A DNA stretch of 14,480 bases from an uncultured Elusimicrobia bacterium. Its GTDB lineage: Bacteria; Elusimicrobiota; Endomicrobiia; Endomicrobiales; Endomicrobiaceae. Under the pieces are notes generated by a model that worked only from the letters and a program-made list of their open reading frames with translations, was not told where the DNA came from and searched no databases. The translations under genes were made by a program, and so were the position numbers. The stretch is taken from the NCBI GenBank assembly GCA_947168325.1, contig CAMVLN010000026.1:1-14480 (forward strand). The letters are read 5' to 3'. Of this stretch, positions 1 to 7,929 are shown piece by piece; within the stretch, counting starts at the first letter, position 1; every line of letters begins with the position of its first letter.

Positions 1-23
1 TCATCGCCAGATTCTTTTTCCAT

Positions 24-62
24 AAGCAAGTGTTCTTTATGAATACTTGCTTTTTTTTTTTC
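24..62 (+). terminator. Intrinsic terminator of an upstream + strand gene
   Basis: A 12-bp stem, AAGCAAGTGTTC (24-35) against GAATACTTGCTT (41-52), has one G-T wobble and a 5-nt loop, and runs straight into an unbroken T tract (51-61). This is a textbook Rho-independent terminator for transcription entering from the left. One + strand frame has a stop (TAA) at 23-25 just before the stem, so positions 1-25 may be the last codons of the upstream gene, but that is too little to identify it. The terminator insulates the cas operon from upstream transcription. Confidence 0.8.
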
Positions 63-76
63 GTTGTAAATAAAAA

Positions 77-108
77 ATATGCAGAAAATAATATATGTAG
101 AAAATAAT
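77..108. repeat. Tandem 16-bp repeat upstream of cas promoter
   Basis: Two head-to-tail copies of ATATGYAGAAAATAAT occupy 77-92 and 93-108 and differ only at the Y position (C, then T). They lie about 85-115 bp upstream of the proposed cas promoter -10 box. They could be a regulator binding site or a chance duplication in AT-rich DNA. No function can be read from the sequence. Confidence 0.5.
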
Positions 109-146
109 AGCAGATACATATTAAATTTGTGTTAGTTTGTATTTGT

Positions 147-161
147 AATAATTTGATTATT
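147..161. promoter_or_regulatory. Small palindrome upstream of cas promoter, possible operator
   Basis: AATAAT-TTG-ATTATT is a perfect 6+6 inverted repeat with a 3-nt centre, flanked by two direct copies of TTTGTATTT (136-144 and 160-168). Its centre is about 50 bp upstream of the predicted transcription start, a usual place for a regulator site. AT-rich palindromes arise easily by chance, so this is only a candidate. Confidence 0.2.
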
Positions 162-189
162 TGTATTTATAAAAATTGCGACAAGATGT

Positions 190-198
190 TGATATAAT
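190..198 (+). promoter_or_regulatory. Extended -10 promoter for the cas operon
   Basis: TGATATAAT matches an extended -10 element (TGn plus a perfect TATAAT hexamer at 193-198). No good -35 box lies at 16-18 bp spacing, which an extended -10 can tolerate. Transcription would start near 205, giving an untranslated leader of about 130 nt before the cas12a ATG at 339. The same TTGATA-type extended -10 recurs in the CRISPR leader and before rph. Confidence 0.5.
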
Positions 199-227
199 AT
201 TTTTGTAAAATATTTTCTTGTAAATAA

Positions 228-321
228 TAATGGATTTTAGTAGAATTAAAATGTTGAAAATAAAAAAAATAGTATAAATATTTATCTTAAAAATCCATTA
301 TATTTTTGCTAATGGATTTTT
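228..321 (+). promoter_or_regulatory. Candidate attenuator-like leader of cas12a
   Basis: Three segments can pair in two exclusive ways. Segment A is TAATGGATTTT (228-238), segment B is AAAAATCCATTA (289-300) and segment C is TAATGGATTTTT (310-321). B pairs with C over 12 bp with a 9-nt loop and is followed by a T-rich run to 329, so it resembles a terminator. B can instead pair with A over 11 bp, which would free C. The Shine-Dalgarno sequence follows at 330-334. Each stem has only two G-C pairs, so stability is modest. Confidence 0.3.
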
Positions 322-329
322 TTATTTTT

Positions 330-334
330 GGAGG
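330..334 (+). promoter_or_regulatory. Ribosome binding site fixing the cas12a start
   Basis: GGAGG lies 4 nt before the ATG at 339. It selects this ATG over the in-frame TTG at 306 and ATG at 312, which have no such site and would add 11 or 9 residues not typical of Cas12a N-termini. Confidence 0.8.
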
Positions 335-338
335 AGAG

Positions 339-3300
339 ATGGAAAAATTTACTAATTTGTATAGTTTATCAAAAACATTGAGATTTGAACTCATTCCACA
401 AGGAAAAACATTAGAAAATATTCAAAAAAGTGGTATTTTAGAACAAGATGATAGTAGAGCAGAAAAATATGAAAGAATAAAACGAATAATAGATGAATAT
501 CATAAAATTTTCATAGAACAATCTTTTAAAGATCAAAAAATAGATGATTATTTTTTAAATAGATATTTTGAACTATTCAAAATTAAGGACAAAAATGATA
601 AACAAAAGAAAGAGTTTAAAACTATACAAGAAAAATTAAGAGAAAATATAATTTCTTTTTTTGATAAAAATAAATTAAAAAGATTGTTCGGAAAAGAACT
701 TATAAAAGAATATTTACCAAATTTTGTAAAAAGCGAAGAAGATAAAAAATTAATTAATGAATTTGATAAGTTTGCAACATATTTTAAAGGTTTTCACGAA
801 AACAGAAAAAACATGTATTCTAAAGAAGAAAAATCAACTTCAATAGCATATCGTATTATAAACGAAAATCTTCCAATATTTATAAATAATATATTTGCTT
901 TTGAAAAAATATCTAATACTAAAGTATCTGAACATTTTAAAGAGTTTTATAAAAGTATAGAAGAATATTTGAATGTTAATGATATTTCTGATATTTTTAA
1001 ATTGGACTATTTTAGTAATGTTATAAGTCAAACACAAATAGATGTTTATAATTTAGTTATAGGTGGAAAAACATTAGAAAATGGAACAAAAATAAAAGGT
1101 TTAAATGAATATATCAATCTTTATAACCAAAATCAAACAGATAAGAGAAATAAATTGCCGTTATTAACAATTTTATTTAAACAAATTTTAAGTGATAGAA
1201 ATACAATATCTTTTCTACCACAACAATTTGAAAATGATAATTCTGTATTAAATAGTATAAAAGAATTTTATTCCAATATAGAAGAAAGTATTGAAAATAT
1301 AAAAAATTTAATTTCAAATTTAAAAGATTTTGATTTATCAAAAGTATATATAAATAATGATACTTGTTTAACTGGTATATCTCAAAAAATATTTAATAAT
1401 TACTCTATAATTGTTGATACAATAAAACAAGATATAAAAAATAAAAATCCAAAAACTAAAAAAGAAAACGAAGAAAAATATAACGAGAAAATAGATAATT
1501 TTTTCAAGAATAATAATAGTTTTTCAATAAAATATATTAACGATTGTATAAAAGATAAAAATATAGAAACATATTTCATGAAATTAGGGGAAAAAGAAAA
1601 AAAAGAAGAAGAAAACAAAGAAACAACTGATTTATTTTTAGAATTGCAAAATAATTATTTTGTAGTTAAAGATTTGTTGGAACATAAAAAAATTAAATCT
1701 CTTATACAAGATGAAAAATCTATTGAACATATAAAGAACTTTTGCGATTCAATTAAAAATATACAATTATTTTTAAAACCTTTATATATTAGAGATAATG
1801 ATAAAGAAAAAGATAATTCTTTTTATGGTGAATTTGAAAAATTATATTTAAATATTGATAAAATAACTCCTTTATACAACAAAGTTCGTAATTATGTAAC
1901 ACGAAAACCTTATTCTGTAGAAAAAATAAAACTAAATTTTGAAAATTCAACATTACTTGCAGGTTGGGATTTAAATAAAGAAAAAGATAATACATGTGTA
2001 ATATTAAGGAAAGATGGATTATACTATCTTGCTATTATGGATATAAATAATAAAAATGCTTTTAATGAAAAAGGTATAGATGGAGTAGGTTATGAAAAAA
2101 TGGAGTATAAACTTTTGCCGGGTGCAAATAAAATGTTGCCAAAGGTTTTCTTTTCTAAAAGCAGGATAAAAGATTTTAATCCAAGTGAACAAATAATTAG
2201 AAATTATGAAAAAGGAACTCATAAAAAAGGAGATAACTTTAGTTTAAAAGATTGTCATGACTTAATAGATTTTTTTAAATCTTCAATAAAAAAACATGAA
2301 GATTGGAAAAATTTTAATTTCAAATTTTCAAACACTGATAAATATGAAGATTTAAGTGGCTTTTACAGAGAAGTTGAACAACAAGGTTATAAAATTACCT
2401 TTAGAAATATCTCAAAAGAATATGTCGATAAATTGGTAGAAGAAGGCAAAATATATCTTTTTCAAATATACAACAAAGATTTTTCAAAATATAGTAAAGG
2501 CACTCCTAATATGCATACAATGTATTGGAAAGCATTGTTTGATGAAGATAATCTTAAAAATGTTGTTTATAAATTAAATGGTCAAGCCGAAATATTTTAT
2601 AGAAAGGGAAGCATAGACAAAGAAAACATAATAACACATAAAGCAAACAATCCTATAGAAAACAAAAATATAGATAACAATAAAAAGAAAAGTATATTTA
2701 AATATGATATTATAAAAGATAGAAGATATACAGTTAATAAATTTCAATTCCATGTTCCAATAACTTTAAATTTTAAAGCTATTGGTAATGAAGGAATAAA
2801 CGAACAAGTAAATCAATATATTAAAGAAAATAATATAAAACACATAATCGGTATAGATAGAGGAGAAAGGCATTTATTATATTTAAGTTTAATAGATTTA
2901 AAAGGAAATATTATAAAACAGTTTTCTCTTAATGAAATAGTAAATGAATATAATGGAAACTCATATAAAACAAATTATCATACATTACTTGAAAACAGAG
3001 AAGAAGAACGAGATTTAGCAAAAAAAAGTTGGAAAACAATAGAAAATATTAAAGAGTTAAAAGAAGGGTATATTAGCCAAGTCGTTCATAAAATAACTCA
3101 ACTGATGGTTGAATATAATGCTATTGTTGTTTTGGAAGATTTAAATTTTGGTTTTAAGAGAGGGAGACAAAAAGTAGAAAAACAAGTTTATCAAAAATTT
3201 GAAAAAATGCTTATAGATAAACTTAATTATTTAGTTGATAAGAAAAAAAATAAAAATGAATTAGGCGGACTTTTAAATGCTTATCAACTTACAAATAAAT

Positions 3301-4037
3301 TTGAAAGTTTTCAAAAAATGGGAAAACAAAACGGATTTTTATTTTATATTCCGGCATGGAATACAAGTAAAATGGATCCCGTTACAGGATTTGTAAATTT
3401 ATTTGATACTCGTTACATAAATATTGAAAAAGCAAAAGAGTTTTTTAATAAATTTAAAGATATAAGATTTAATGAAGAAAAAAATTATTTTGAATTTGTT
3501 GTTGATGACTATACAAAGTTTAATACAAAAGCAGAAAAAACAAAATTAGATTGGATTATATGTACACATGGAGAAAGAATAAAGACTTTTAGAAATAGTT
3601 CTAAAAATAATCAATGGGATAGTGAAACAGTTAATTTAACAGATAGTTTTATTGAATTGTTTAAAGAATATAATATTGATTATAAATCAAAACTAAAGGA
3701 ACAAATAATACAAATAATATCTAAAACAGAAAAAGATTTTTTTGCAAGTTTACTATATTTATTTAAATTAACTTTACAAATGAGAAACAGCATAATAGGA
3801 ACTGAAACAGATTATTTAATATCACCTGTAGCAGATAAAAACGATAATTTTTTTGATTCACGAAAAAATATAGAAAAATTACCAAACAATGCAGATGCTA
3901 ACGGAGCATATAATATAGCAAGAAAAGGCTTATGGATTATAGAACAAATAAAAAAAGCAAAAGATTTAAAGAAAATTAAATTATCAATTTCAAATAAAGA
4001 ATGGTTGCAGTTTGTTCAAAATAAAAAAATAATTTGA
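339..4037 (+). CDS. cas12a: CRISPR-associated endonuclease Cas12a (Cpf1)
   Basis: Single-protein effector of type V-A immunity: it processes its own crRNA and cuts target DNA. The product is 1232 aa, within the usual 1200-1300 range. The start is the ATG with GGAGG upstream, giving the N-terminus MEKFTNLYSLSKTLRFEL, the family's WED-I motif. The WED/PI region contains GWDLNKEKDN (541-550) and NKMLPK (597-602); by family comparison K547 and K598 match the PAM-contacting lysines of AsCas12a, which suggests a T-rich PAM. H767 and K776 in THKANNPIENKN match the crRNA-processing residues of FnCas12a. The RuvC triad is D840 (GIDRGERH), E933 (VVLEDLNFG) and D1186 (ADANGAYNIA). The Nuc-domain arginine is R1149 (LQMRNS). 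All known key residues are present, so the enzyme is probably active. It is the first gene of the cas operon, 30 nt before the second effector. Confidence 0.97.
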   Translation: MEKFTNLYSLSKTLRFELIPQGKTLENIQKSGILEQDDSRAEKYERIKRIIDEYHKIFIEQSFKDQKIDDYFLNRYFELFKIKDKNDKQKKEFKTIQEKLRENIISFFDKNKLKRLFGKELIKEYLPNFVKSEEDKKLINEFDKFATYFKGFHENRKNMYSKEEKSTSIAYRIINENLPIFINNIFAFEKISNTKVSEHFKEFYKSIEEYLNVNDISDIFKLDYFSNVISQTQIDVYNLVIGGKTLENGTKIKGLNEYINLYNQNQTDKRNKLPLLTILFKQILSDRNTISFLPQQFENDNSVLNSIKEFYSNIEESIENIKNLISNLKDFDLSKVYINNDTCLTGISQKIFNNYSIIVDTIKQDIKNKNPKTKKENEEKYNEKIDNFFKNNNSFSIKYINDCIKDKNIETYFMKLGEKEKKEEENKETTDLFLELQNNYFVVKDLLEHKKIKSLIQDEKSIEHIKNFCDSIKNIQLFLKPLYIRDNDKEKDNSFYGEFEKLYLNIDKITPLYNKVRNYVTRKPYSVEKIKLNFENSTLLAGWDLNKEKDNTCVILRKDGLYYLAIMDINNKNAFNEKGIDGVGYEKMEYKLLPGANKMLPKVFFSKSRIKDFNPSEQIIRNYEKGTHKKGDNFSLKDCHDLIDFFKSSIKKHEDWKNFNFKFSNTDKYEDLSGFYREVEQQGYKITFRNISKEYVDKLVEEGKIYLFQIYNKDFSKYSKGTPNMHTMYWKALFDEDNLKNVVYKLNGQAEIFYRKGSIDKENIITHKANNPIENKNIDNNKKKSIFKYDIIKDRRYTVNKFQFHVPITLNFKAIGNEGINEQVNQYIKENNIKHIIGIDRGERHLLYLSLIDLKGNIIKQFSLNEIVNEYNGNSYKTNYHTLLENREEERDLAKKSWKTIENIKELKEGYISQVVHKITQLMVEYNAIVVLEDLNFGFKRGRQKVEKQVYQKFEKMLIDKLNYLVDKKKNKNELGGLLNAYQLTNKFESFQKMGKQNGFLFYIPAWNTSKMDPVTGFVNLFDTRYINIEKAKEFFNKFKDIRFNEEKNYFEFVVDDYTKFNTKAEKTKLDWIICTHGERIKTFRNSSKNNQWDSETVNLTDSFIELFKEYNIDYKSKLKEQIIQIISKTEKDFFASLLYLFKLTLQMRNSIIGTETDYLISPVADKNDNFFDSRKNIEKLPNNADANGAYNIARKGLWIIEQIKKAKDLKKIKLSISNKEWLQFVQNKKII

Positions 4038-4054
4038 AATTTATAATATACAGC

Positions 4055-4058
4055 GGAG
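4055..4058 (+). promoter_or_regulatory. Ribosome binding site of the second effector
   Basis: GGAG lies 9 nt before the ATG at 4068, inside the 30-nt gap after cas12a. No promoter or terminator is visible in this gap, so both effectors should come from one transcript but have independent translation initiation. Confidence 0.6.
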
Positions 4059-4067
4059 AAAATTTAT

Positions 4068-7000
4068 ATGGAAGATTTTGAAAACAAGTATCAAATTACA
4101 AAAACGATTAGGTTTAAATTAGAACCGGAAGGAAAGATAGAGAACCATTTTAAAAACAATATTAAAGAAAAAGATTTATCTTTATTGATTAAACAAATTG
4201 AAGAACTACAAAATAAATTAAAAAAGTTACTACATAAAGGAAAAAAAGAAGATTGTAATATTATAAAAAATAGTGATGGTTCTACAGCATGGAAATGTAA
4301 TATAGAAATAAAATATACTTGGATGAGAAATTATTTAAAAGTAAAATTTTATGAAAATCTAAAAAATACTAAAAGTAAACATTATAAATTAATTGATTTA
4401 AAATATGTTCAAGAAGAATTTGATAATCGCTGGTTTTCCGAAACAACTGAAATACTTAATGGTTTAAAAGATTTTCAAAAAAGAGTTCAATATTATACTT
4501 ATGAAAAGGAACGAGATGCACAAGCAGCATTAATTTTAAATCAATTTTCAAAAAGAACTAATTTTGAATTTATTAAAATGTTTATATATTCATTATGTAA
4601 TACAAATAATCCTAAAACAGATAGTTTTATTGAAAAATTAAAAGAAGATATTAAAGCACTTGAAATTGAATTAAACAAACAAAAAGAAAATTTTTTGCCA
4701 AGTCAAAGTAAAGGTGTTCAATTTGCTATAGGTTCTTTTAATTATTATACAATTGGAAAAACTCCAAAATTATTAGAAAAAGAATTACAAAAAGAAAATG
4801 AAAAACTTAATGAAAAATTATATTATTTTGATGAAAAATATAAAGCATATAAAATTAAAGGGAAATATCGTAAATATGAAAGTACAATAAATGTTTTGAA
4901 TTTAAAATTAAAACAAGATAAGGGTGGTATTGATATATGTAATTTATCATTAGATGAAGTATATAAGTTTTTGAAAAACTGGAAGGCAGAGCAAAAACAA
5001 AATTTCATTGAAGCTATAAAAGCTAATGATGATAATAAAGCAAAATCTATTGAACTATTTAAATCAACAGATGATCATTATGAAACTGTAAAAAAAGCAA
5101 TTTTATATATACAAAAAAATGGCAAAAAAAATGTAAGCGATGAAATAAAAAAACAAATAAGAGATTTCTTTGATACATTTGTAGATAATCCTCAAACCCC
5201 AAATTATAAAAAGTTATGTGAATTATTTAGAGATATAGCTAAAGATAGAGGCAATATAGTTGCAAAAATTTTTGCAATAGAAAAAGATAAGAATATTGCT
5301 GAACAATTATATTATTGGTGTGTAATTATAGAGAAAGAAAAATATAAATATTTATATATGATTCCACATGATGATAATGACAATTTGAAAAAAGCTAAAG
5401 AATATATTGAAAAATTAAAATCAGATAACACTTCACAAACTAAATTACATTATTTTAATTCATTAACATTAAGAGCATTAAGAAAATTGTGTTTTAAAAC
5501 AAAAGACAATACATTTAGAGGTTTGATACCAAACACAGTTAGTTTTCCTAATTGTGAACAAGACTGGAAAAAAGAACCTAAAAAAATAATAGAATTTTAC
5601 CAACAAGTTTTAAAAAATCAAAAAACTATAAATTTGGATTTCTATAACAATGTATCAAAATTATGGGAAAATAAATTTGATACACTAGAAGATTTTGAAA
5701 GCGAATTAAATAAAATTTGTTATTCAAAAAAAGTATATATTTCAAATGAAGTTGAAAATAAATTAAAAAAAGATTTCAAAGCTATATCTTTTAAAATAAC
5801 TTCACAAGATATAGAACATAATCTAAAATACGGAATAGAAAATTATCAGAACAAAAAACATACAGATATTTGGAACTATTTTTGGAATAAAGACAATGAA
5901 AATAATAATTATAGAGTAAGGTTAAATCCTGAAGTAAAAGTTATGTGGAGATTACCTAAAGAAAGACTTATACTTAAATATGGCATAGATTCAAAATTAT
6001 ATGATGAAAAAAAGAAAAATCGGTATTTGCATGAACAATATACTTTAGTAACAACAATTACAAGTAATGCTTATGATGATAAAATAAATTTTGCTTTTAA
6101 AGATACATTTAAAGAAACAAATGTTAAAGAAACAAATGATGATAGTAAAGAAACAGCCATAAATAAATTTAATGAAAATTTTAAATATAATAAGTTTAAC
6201 TATGCAATTGGTATAGATGTTGGAGAGATAAGTTTAGCTTGTCTAGCAGTTATCAATAAAGAAAATAAATCGCAAATATTTGAAGTTTATGAAATAAAAG
6301 AAGAAAAATTAAATTTTTCAAAAAAAGGTTTTTTAAAAGATGGAAGCATAAGAGAAAAAGAATATCAGCTTATCCAAAACCCTTCATATTTTTTAAATCC
6401 TGTTTTATATAAGAAAACCTTTAAAGAAGAAACAGATGAACAATTTAATAATACATTTAAAGAATTATTTAATAAGAAAACAGTTTCAGGATTAGATTTA
6501 ACTACAGCAAAAGTTATTTGTGATAAAATTATTTTAAATGGAGATTTTGCCACCCACCAAAGATTAAAAGAACTTAATGCAAAACGAAAAATAAGCCAAG
6601 CATTAAAAGAATATCAAAATATAACAATTGATAAAGCAAAAGATAAAGATGGTAAAGAAAAAGAGTATGCATTAGCATTATTTGGTAACGATAAAGTTCA
6701 AATAGGCAAAACAGGCAAAGAAGCTATTTACGAAAGCAAAAAAAATTATTCTTGTGTGAAAAGTTTTGAAGAAGTAAAAGAAGAATTAATAAAATTTTTA
6801 AATGATAAACAATTGGATGATGCAAGATTAGAAGATAATATCAATAAAACAAGAACTTCGTTAGTTGGAAACATGGTAGGAGTAATCAATTTTTTGTATA
6901 AGAAATATCCCGGTTTTATTGTGTTGGAAAATTTGAAACAAACTAATACAGAATCACATAGACGAGATTTTGAAGGGGATATTACTCGCCCATTAGAATG

Positions 7001-7379
7001 GGCATTATATCGTAAATTTCAAACAGAATGCTTGGTTCCACCAATTAGTGAATTAATAAAATTAAGAGAACTTAATCCAAAAAATAAACAAAATATACAT
7101 CAATTTGGAATTATAAAATTTGTTAGCGAAAAAGGTACAAGTTTATTGTGTCCAAAATGTGGCGAGAAGGTTTATAATTCAGATATGTCAAAAGACGAAG
7201 ATTATAATAAAGATAAAAAGAATAAAGTTTTTAAATGTGGTAAATGTGGCTTTAATAATAAAACAGATGCTGGTGAGTTTATGGGTCTTGATACAAATGA
7301 TACAATTGCTGCATATAATATTGCCAAACGGGGATTTGCAAACTTGGATTTAAAAATTACCAACAAAAAAAATGACTGA
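4068..7379 (+). CDS. Second Cas12a-related effector, Cas12a2-like with zinc ribbon
   Basis: A 1103-aa type V effector, not a plain Cas12a copy. The N-terminus NKYQITKTIRFKLEPEGK (6-23) is the Cas12a/Cas12a2 WED-I motif. Residues 615-630 (YRVRLNPEVKVMWRLP) resemble the WED region of Cas12a2. The RuvC triad is intact: D717 (IGIDVGE), E954 (IVLENL) and D1078 (NDTIAAYNIA). No Cas12a-type Nuc motif is present. C1028, C1031, C1057 and C1060 (CPKCG and CGKCG) form a zinc ribbon between RuvC-II and RuvC-III, as in Cas12a2 and TnpB. The RuvC-I to RuvC-II segment is long, about 237 residues. Cas12a2 enzymes known from other bacteria share arrays with Cas12a, are activated by target RNA and cleave nucleic acids collaterally; related Cas12a3 enzymes cut tRNA tails. 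Which activity applies here cannot be read from the sequence. The 3' end overlaps cas4 by 8 nt. Confidence 0.85.
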   Translation: MEDFENKYQITKTIRFKLEPEGKIENHFKNNIKEKDLSLLIKQIEELQNKLKKLLHKGKKEDCNIIKNSDGSTAWKCNIEIKYTWMRNYLKVKFYENLKNTKSKHYKLIDLKYVQEEFDNRWFSETTEILNGLKDFQKRVQYYTYEKERDAQAALILNQFSKRTNFEFIKMFIYSLCNTNNPKTDSFIEKLKEDIKALEIELNKQKENFLPSQSKGVQFAIGSFNYYTIGKTPKLLEKELQKENEKLNEKLYYFDEKYKAYKIKGKYRKYESTINVLNLKLKQDKGGIDICNLSLDEVYKFLKNWKAEQKQNFIEAIKANDDNKAKSIELFKSTDDHYETVKKAILYIQKNGKKNVSDEIKKQIRDFFDTFVDNPQTPNYKKLCELFRDIAKDRGNIVAKIFAIEKDKNIAEQLYYWCVIIEKEKYKYLYMIPHDDNDNLKKAKEYIEKLKSDNTSQTKLHYFNSLTLRALRKLCFKTKDNTFRGLIPNTVSFPNCEQDWKKEPKKIIEFYQQVLKNQKTINLDFYNNVSKLWENKFDTLEDFESELNKICYSKKVYISNEVENKLKKDFKAISFKITSQDIEHNLKYGIENYQNKKHTDIWNYFWNKDNENNNYRVRLNPEVKVMWRLPKERLILKYGIDSKLYDEKKKNRYLHEQYTLVTTITSNAYDDKINFAFKDTFKETNVKETNDDSKETAINKFNENFKYNKFNYAIGIDVGEISLACLAVINKENKSQIFEVYEIKEEKLNFSKKGFLKDGSIREKEYQLIQNPSYFLNPVLYKKTFKEETDEQFNNTFKELFNKKTVSGLDLTTAKVICDKIILNGDFATHQRLKELNAKRKISQALKEYQNITIDKAKDKDGKEKEYALALFGNDKVQIGKTGKEAIYESKKNYSCVKSFEEVKEELIKFLNDKQLDDARLEDNINKTRTSLVGNMVGVINFLYKKYPGFIVLENLKQTNTESHRRDFEGDITRPLEWALYRKFQTECLVPPISELIKLRELNPKNKQNIHQFGIIKFVSEKGTSLLCPKCGEKVYNSDMSKDEDYNKDKKNKVFKCGKCGFNNKTDAGEFMGLDTNDTIAAYNIAKRGFANLDLKITNKKND

Positions 7380-7929
7380 TTATATTTTAATATCTTATTT
7401 AAATGATTTTATATTTTGTCCAAAATCTATATATTTTCATAAGTTATATGGTTTAAAATCTTCTTACTTATATAACGATACTTTTCAGTCGGAAGGAAAA
7501 GCTGTACATGAAACAATAGATAATAAAAAATATTCCTCAAAGAAAAATGTTTTACAAGGAATAGATGTTTATTGTGAGAAATATAATTTGTGTGGAAAAA
7601 TAGATATTTTTGATATTGATAAATGTTTGTTAACAGAAAGAAAAAAGCATATTTCTACTATTTATGATGGCTATATTTTCCAATTATATGCTCAGTATTA
7701 TTCTTTATTGGAAATGGGATATAAAGTAAACAAAATTCAGTTATATAGTTTTGATACAAACAAAGCATATCCTATATTGTTACCGGACGAAGATATAAAT
7801 ATGAAAAATAAATTTGAAAATTTAATAGAACAAATAAATAATTTTGATATAAATTCAATAATTAATACAAATATAAATAAATGTATGAGATGTATATATA
7901 ATAATTTATGTGATCAAACCCAATGTTAA
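7372..7929 (+). CDS. cas4: CRISPR adaptation nuclease Cas4
   Basis: A RecB-type Fe-S exonuclease that trims and orients prespacers by PAM before Cas1-Cas2 integration. At 185 aa it has the usual Cas4 size. C16 (FCPKSIYFH) and the C-terminal group C171, C174 and C180 (CMRC then C) supply the four cysteines for a [4Fe-4S] cluster. The RecB nuclease core is visible as H46, D78 (GKIDIF), E89 with K91 (TERKK) and Q104 (FQLYAQYY). The start ATG lies inside the last codons of the second effector (ATGACTGA overlap, 8 nt), and the end overlaps cas1 by 7 nt, so the three genes are probably translationally coupled. No other start fits better. Confidence 0.93.
   Translation: MTDYILISYLNDFIFCPKSIYFHKLYGLKSSYLYNDTFQSEGKAVHETIDNKKYSSKKNVLQGIDVYCEKYNLCGKIDIFDIDKCLLTERKKHISTIYDGYIFQLYAQYYSLLEMGYKVNKIQLYSFDTNKAYPILLPDEDINMKNKFENLIEQINNFDINSIINTNINKCMRCIYNNLCDQTQC

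Noticed and set aside
306..338. Longer cas12a start at TTG 306 or ATG 312
   Set aside because: It would place the start inside the proposed hairpin, without a ribosome site, and add residues absent from Cas12a. The ATG at 339 with GGAGG fits the family start.
840..2222. Minus-strand open frames within cas12a (840-1037, 1400-1618, 1789-1995, 2019-2222)
   Set aside because: They lie opposite a fully conserved Cas12a coding frame and are phenylalanine- and isoleucine-rich strings expected from the complement of lysine-rich codons.
4038..4067. tracrRNA or anti-repeat elsewhere in the locus
   Set aside because: Apart from the leader complementarity at the array I saw no anti-repeat in the gaps between genes, and the Cas12a-type handle needs no tracrRNA.
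7120..7353. 77-aa + strand frame overlapping the zinc ribbon and RuvC-III of the second effector
   Set aside because: The main frame carries the CPxCG/CGxCG knuckles and the catalytic aspartate; this one is a shifted reading without family likeness.
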